From assembly GCA_964564625.1 (NCBI GenBank), contig CAZMBE010000018.1, forward strand, positions 1-64,000: 64,000 nucleotides of DNA. The letters run 5' to 3'. The stretch is from UBA2185 sp964564625 (lineage in GTDB: Bacteria > Desulfobacterota > Syntrophia > Syntrophales > UBA2185). The translations under genes were made by a program, and so were the position numbers. The notes beneath the pieces were generated by a model, which worked only from the letters and a program-made list of their open reading frames with translations, made no database searches and was not told the origin of the DNA. Below, piece after piece: positions 61,718 through 64,000 of the stretch (within the stretch, counting starts at the first letter, position 1; each line of letters opens with the position of its first letter).

Positions 61718-63043
61718 CTATCTCTTCCTTGCGGGTTTTATCAATATGCTGTCTATTTCCAAATCAATTTTCAAGCGCTTAACGGCATTCTTTGCCTCAC
61801 CTTTATCATTGAAAGGGCCAGCGATAACGCGGTAGCTATCGCTCTTTGTTAACACCCTTGCTGGGATTGGTGGACCCTGATGGTTGATCATGGCGGCAAT
61901 CCTCGCCGCATCAATCTCGTTGCGTTCAACAGCGGCTAACACATACCACGCCTCCAATTTATGTTCTGGTATTCGTGGTCTGCCATAAAGTTCTCCCGGG
62001 TGCTTCACTTCTACGATTTTCGCAGCTCCATTTACATTACCTTGATGAATCTCGAATACGGGAACAGGAATCCCCCGGGCCTCGGTCAGTACTTGCCCAA
62101 CTTTCCTCCAGTCAAGCGTGCGCGCCGATTTCTTTTCAATATTTCTCAATTTTGCATATATATTCTCTACCTCAACAGGACCTAAGTCTTCCAAGGGCGC
62201 GTGAACTTCCATGTAAACTACTCCATTCCGTTGACCTATGAGATATGGCTGGTTTACGATGCATACAGGTGTATTAACCGGAGTGTCCTCATAGAGCTTC
62301 TTCACGTCTTCCGGATAGAGTCTTATGCAGCCATTCGTTGCCCTAAGACCAATGCTGGCTGGCTTGTTAGTACCGTGGATCAGATAACTCGGCTTATTTA
62401 AATACAGCGCATATTCCCCCAGGGGATTTTGAGGTCCCGGCGGAACTGAAGCGGGCAGAGGATCTCCTTTTTTGCGATGATCCTTAAGAATTGAGGCAGG
62501 CACATACCACGTCGGTCGGATCTTCTTGCGCTCCACATACATTTGGCCCATAGGCGTTGGTCGCTCTGCAAAACCGATACCGACCGGGTAGGTCGATACC
62601 GCCAGTGATTTACTATCTCCTTTAAACTGGAAGAGTCTCATCGCGGCTAAGTTGATCACAATGCCTTCTCTAATGACGTCCGGCAGGATAAAACTCAGGG
62701 GCAACACAATATTCACTCCAGCCTCAGGCACCCATACATCTACCCCTGGATTCGCTGCACTGATTTCAGTAATTCCCAAACCGAAGTGTCTCGCAATATC
62801 CGGCAGCGTATCCCCCTTTTGAAGCCTGACAACTGCAAGCCGGCCAATGACGTCATCATCTTTCGCACCCGAAAAGTCATTTCGCTCGATCTTTTCTTCC
62901 GGAGGGCTTGGAATGGATGGGGCTTCCACCTGAACAGTTTTCCTGACAGCACATCCATTGAGAGGTACCATAAAGATGAATATACAGAGAACTATAAGGC
63001 GAAGCCCGTTAGATAAGAGTGACAGGTCAATGATTCGGTACAT
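61718..63043 (-). CDS. L,D-transpeptidase lipoprotein with LysM and SPOR-like domains
   Basis: A 441-residue murein enzyme. A lipoprotein signal ends at NGC (Cys31), a LysM-like domain spans about 68-115, and a YkuD catalytic domain about 125-265 carries the conserved His223 (IHGTN) and Cys239 in NGCIRL. The C-terminal 60 residues resemble a SPOR domain that binds denuded glycan. It would make 3-3 crosslinks or attach proteins to peptidoglycan. It lies 109 bases upstream of the Lpp-like gene. Confidence 0.93.
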   Translation of the reverse strand: MYRIIDLSLLSNGLRLIVLCIFIFMVPLNGCAVRKTVQVEAPSIPSPPEEKIERNDFSGAKDDDVIGRLAVVRLQKGDTLPDIARHFGLGITEISAANPGVDVWVPEAGVNIVLPLSFILPDVIREGIVINLAAMRLFQFKGDSKSLAVSTYPVGIGFAERPTPMGQMYVERKKIRPTWYVPASILKDHRKKGDPLPASVPPGPQNPLGEYALYLNKPSYLIHGTNKPASIGLRATNGCIRLYPEDVKKLYEDTPVNTPVCIVNQPYLIGQRNGVVYMEVHAPLEDLGPVEVENIYAKLRNIEKKSARTLDWRKVGQVLTEARGIPVPVFEIHQGNVNGAAKIVEVKHPGELYGRPRIPEHKLEAWYVLAAVERNEIDAARIAAMINHQGPPIPARVLTKSDSYRVIAGPFNDKGEAKNAVKRLKIDLEIDSILIKPARKR

Positions 63044-63348
63044 AGGTCAAATAAGGTGCCTTGTTTAATAAAGAAAATTTAGGAACTGTTTTTTATACAA
63101 CAATGGATCGTAGCAATCTTCACAACTCACCGTCATTACCTTCTCGTGTGTGCCGTAAAATACATTCCGGACGGAACCACAATCAACTGCGGAATGTGCA
63201 TATCATGAATACTGATAAATGTCATCAACGATTATGAGTTGAAGTCCTGCATTTCGTCGAGGTTGCCGATTTTTGGAGTAAAAGAGGGAGCACACGCTGT
63301 ATCCACCTGCCAATATTGATCCGGCAGAACGATAAATTATACGGTCTT
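63044..63348. other. intergenic region
   Basis: No gene. Contains short AT-rich parts and no clear terminator or promoter. Confidence 0.4.
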
Positions 63349-64000
63349 CTATGGCCTTATCTCAACAATCGTACCGATTGGCACCAGCTTGTCAATTTCC
63401 TCTATCTCACTATCTGTCACGGCAATACAGCCTTTCGTCCAGTCATGCCATGTATGAAAACGGTCGATCCACCAGAACCCATTCTTGATGCCATGAATCA
63501 TGATATCACCGCCAGGAGAAACACCAAGTTCTTTTGCTCGCTTTTTGTCTTTCTCGTTTGGATAGGAAATATGAAGAGATAAATGATAACGGCTGTTGTT
63601 GTTGCGTGAATCGATGACGTAGGCTCCCTCCGGGGTTTTGTTATCACCTTCTCTTTCTTTTGGACCATTGGGGTTTCCCCCCAAGGCTATCTTGTACGTC
63701 TTGAGCACCTTGTCCTTTGAGATCAACGTCAATCGTCGTGCTTTCTTTTCTATCAGAATCTTATCTGCCGATCCATTCTGGATAGCAAAAGCCCTGCTTT
63801 TAACGTCTTGTTCGAGGGCATCAATCTGTTTTTGCTGTTCAAGAATCTTATTAACCTTTCTTGTAACTTCTTGTTCGAATACCTCAATCTGTTTTTGCTG
63901 TGCAATAATCCTCTTATCCTTACTATTGACATCATTGACAAAAGATATCATCACTTCGCTGTCCTGTCTGTACCCACTCCCCGGGTAATCCTTTATGAGT
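63349..64000 (-). CDS. L,D-transpeptidase family protein, 5' end outside the window
   Basis: The frame stays open past 63954, where a GTG is found, to the window edge, and the extra sequence (IKDYPGSGYRQDSEVMISFVNDV) reads as protein, so the true start lies beyond 64000. Two tandem heptad-type repeats (QQKQIEVFEQEV and QQKQIDALEQDV) form a coiled coil, followed by a YkuD-type domain with HG and WTKGCIAV (catalytic Cys). This type includes YafK/DpaA, which in Escherichia coli removes Lpp from peptidoglycan. The role here is inferred. Confidence 0.85.
   Translation of the reverse strand, partial: LIKDYPGSGYRQDSEVMISFVNDVNSKDKRIIAQQKQIEVFEQEVTRKVNKILEQQKQIDALEQDVKSRAFAIQNGSADKILIEKKARRLTLISKDKVLKTYKIALGGNPNGPKEREGDNKTPEGAYVIDSRNNNSRYHLSLHISYPNEKDKKRAKELGVSPGGDIMIHGIKNGFWWIDRFHTWHDWTKGCIAVTDSEIEEIDKLVPIGTIVEIRP

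Noticed and set aside
1..64000. CRISPR array or rRNA operon
   Set aside because: No regularly spaced repeats and no 16S, 23S or 5S sequence were noticed on reading.

Overview
The window looks like a chromosomal segment of an anaerobic bacterium of the former Deltaproteobacteria (Desulfobacterota, perhaps a Syntrophales-type organism). This is inferred from gene content: a HesB/IscA-type selenoprotein read through an in-frame TGA, a fused ADP-forming acyl-CoA synthetase, a ferredoxin and Nfu protein beside isoprenoid genes, small RRM proteins with a cold-shock gene, paired PilT-type ATPases, and Gram-negative envelope genes (lptE, an OmpA-type protein, a Braun-type lipoprotein with L,D-transpeptidases). 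I ran no database search, so the taxonomic placement is tentative.

Layout. 1-5.2 kb is accessory DNA: a GC-rich three-gene ABC-transporter block, a complete but inactivated IS630-family element (3016-4141) with matching terminal inverted repeats and a TA target site, and a truncated IS91-like transposase fragment. 5.2-12.6 kb holds NAD(P)HX repair, a long-chain polyprenyl diphosphate synthase, an LUD-domain protein, an orphan CheR, a DUF1385 membrane protein, mscL and a vWA-OmpA protein. 12.8-25.8 kb is one long minus-strand series: xseA-xseB-ispA-dxs-tlyA-ispH::ubiA-lipoprotein-nfu-ferredoxin-tmk-holB-ricT-metG. It joins isoprenoid synthesis, Fe-S delivery and the conserved tmk-holB-ricT-metG neighbourhood. 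26-31.5 kb has a deoxyhypusine synthase homologue, tRNA-Ala(CGC), two PilT-family ATPases with a receiver-like protein lacking the phospho-acceptor Asp, a TPR protein and the HesB-like selenoprotein.

31.9-43.9 kb is a looser set: a pyruvate-kinase C-domain protein, a secreted transglutaminase-like protein, a patatin-like lipoprotein, a SlyD-type FKBP, an RRM-cspA-RRM group, glyA, a membrane-bound spermidine-synthase-like fusion and several unknowns. 44.3-56.5 kb carries tRNA-Glu(CTC)-gltX, and then a plus-strand run yceD-rpmF-acpP-fabF-rpiB-dCMP deaminase-nrdR-ribE-ribBA-ribH-nusB-leuS-lptE. The plsX-fabH-fabD-fabG genes and ribD, which often sit in such runs, are absent from it. 56.5-64 kb has rpsT, the ADP-forming acyl-CoA synthetase, a class V aminotransferase, a PII-like protein, and an alanine-zipper lipoprotein beside two L,D-transpeptidases, the last cut by the window edge.

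The points most worth a second look are the HesB-like selenoprotein, the IspH-UbiA fusion set among its likely Fe-S and electron donors, the Braun-lipoprotein-like module, and ricT, whose only well-placed start codon is CTG.
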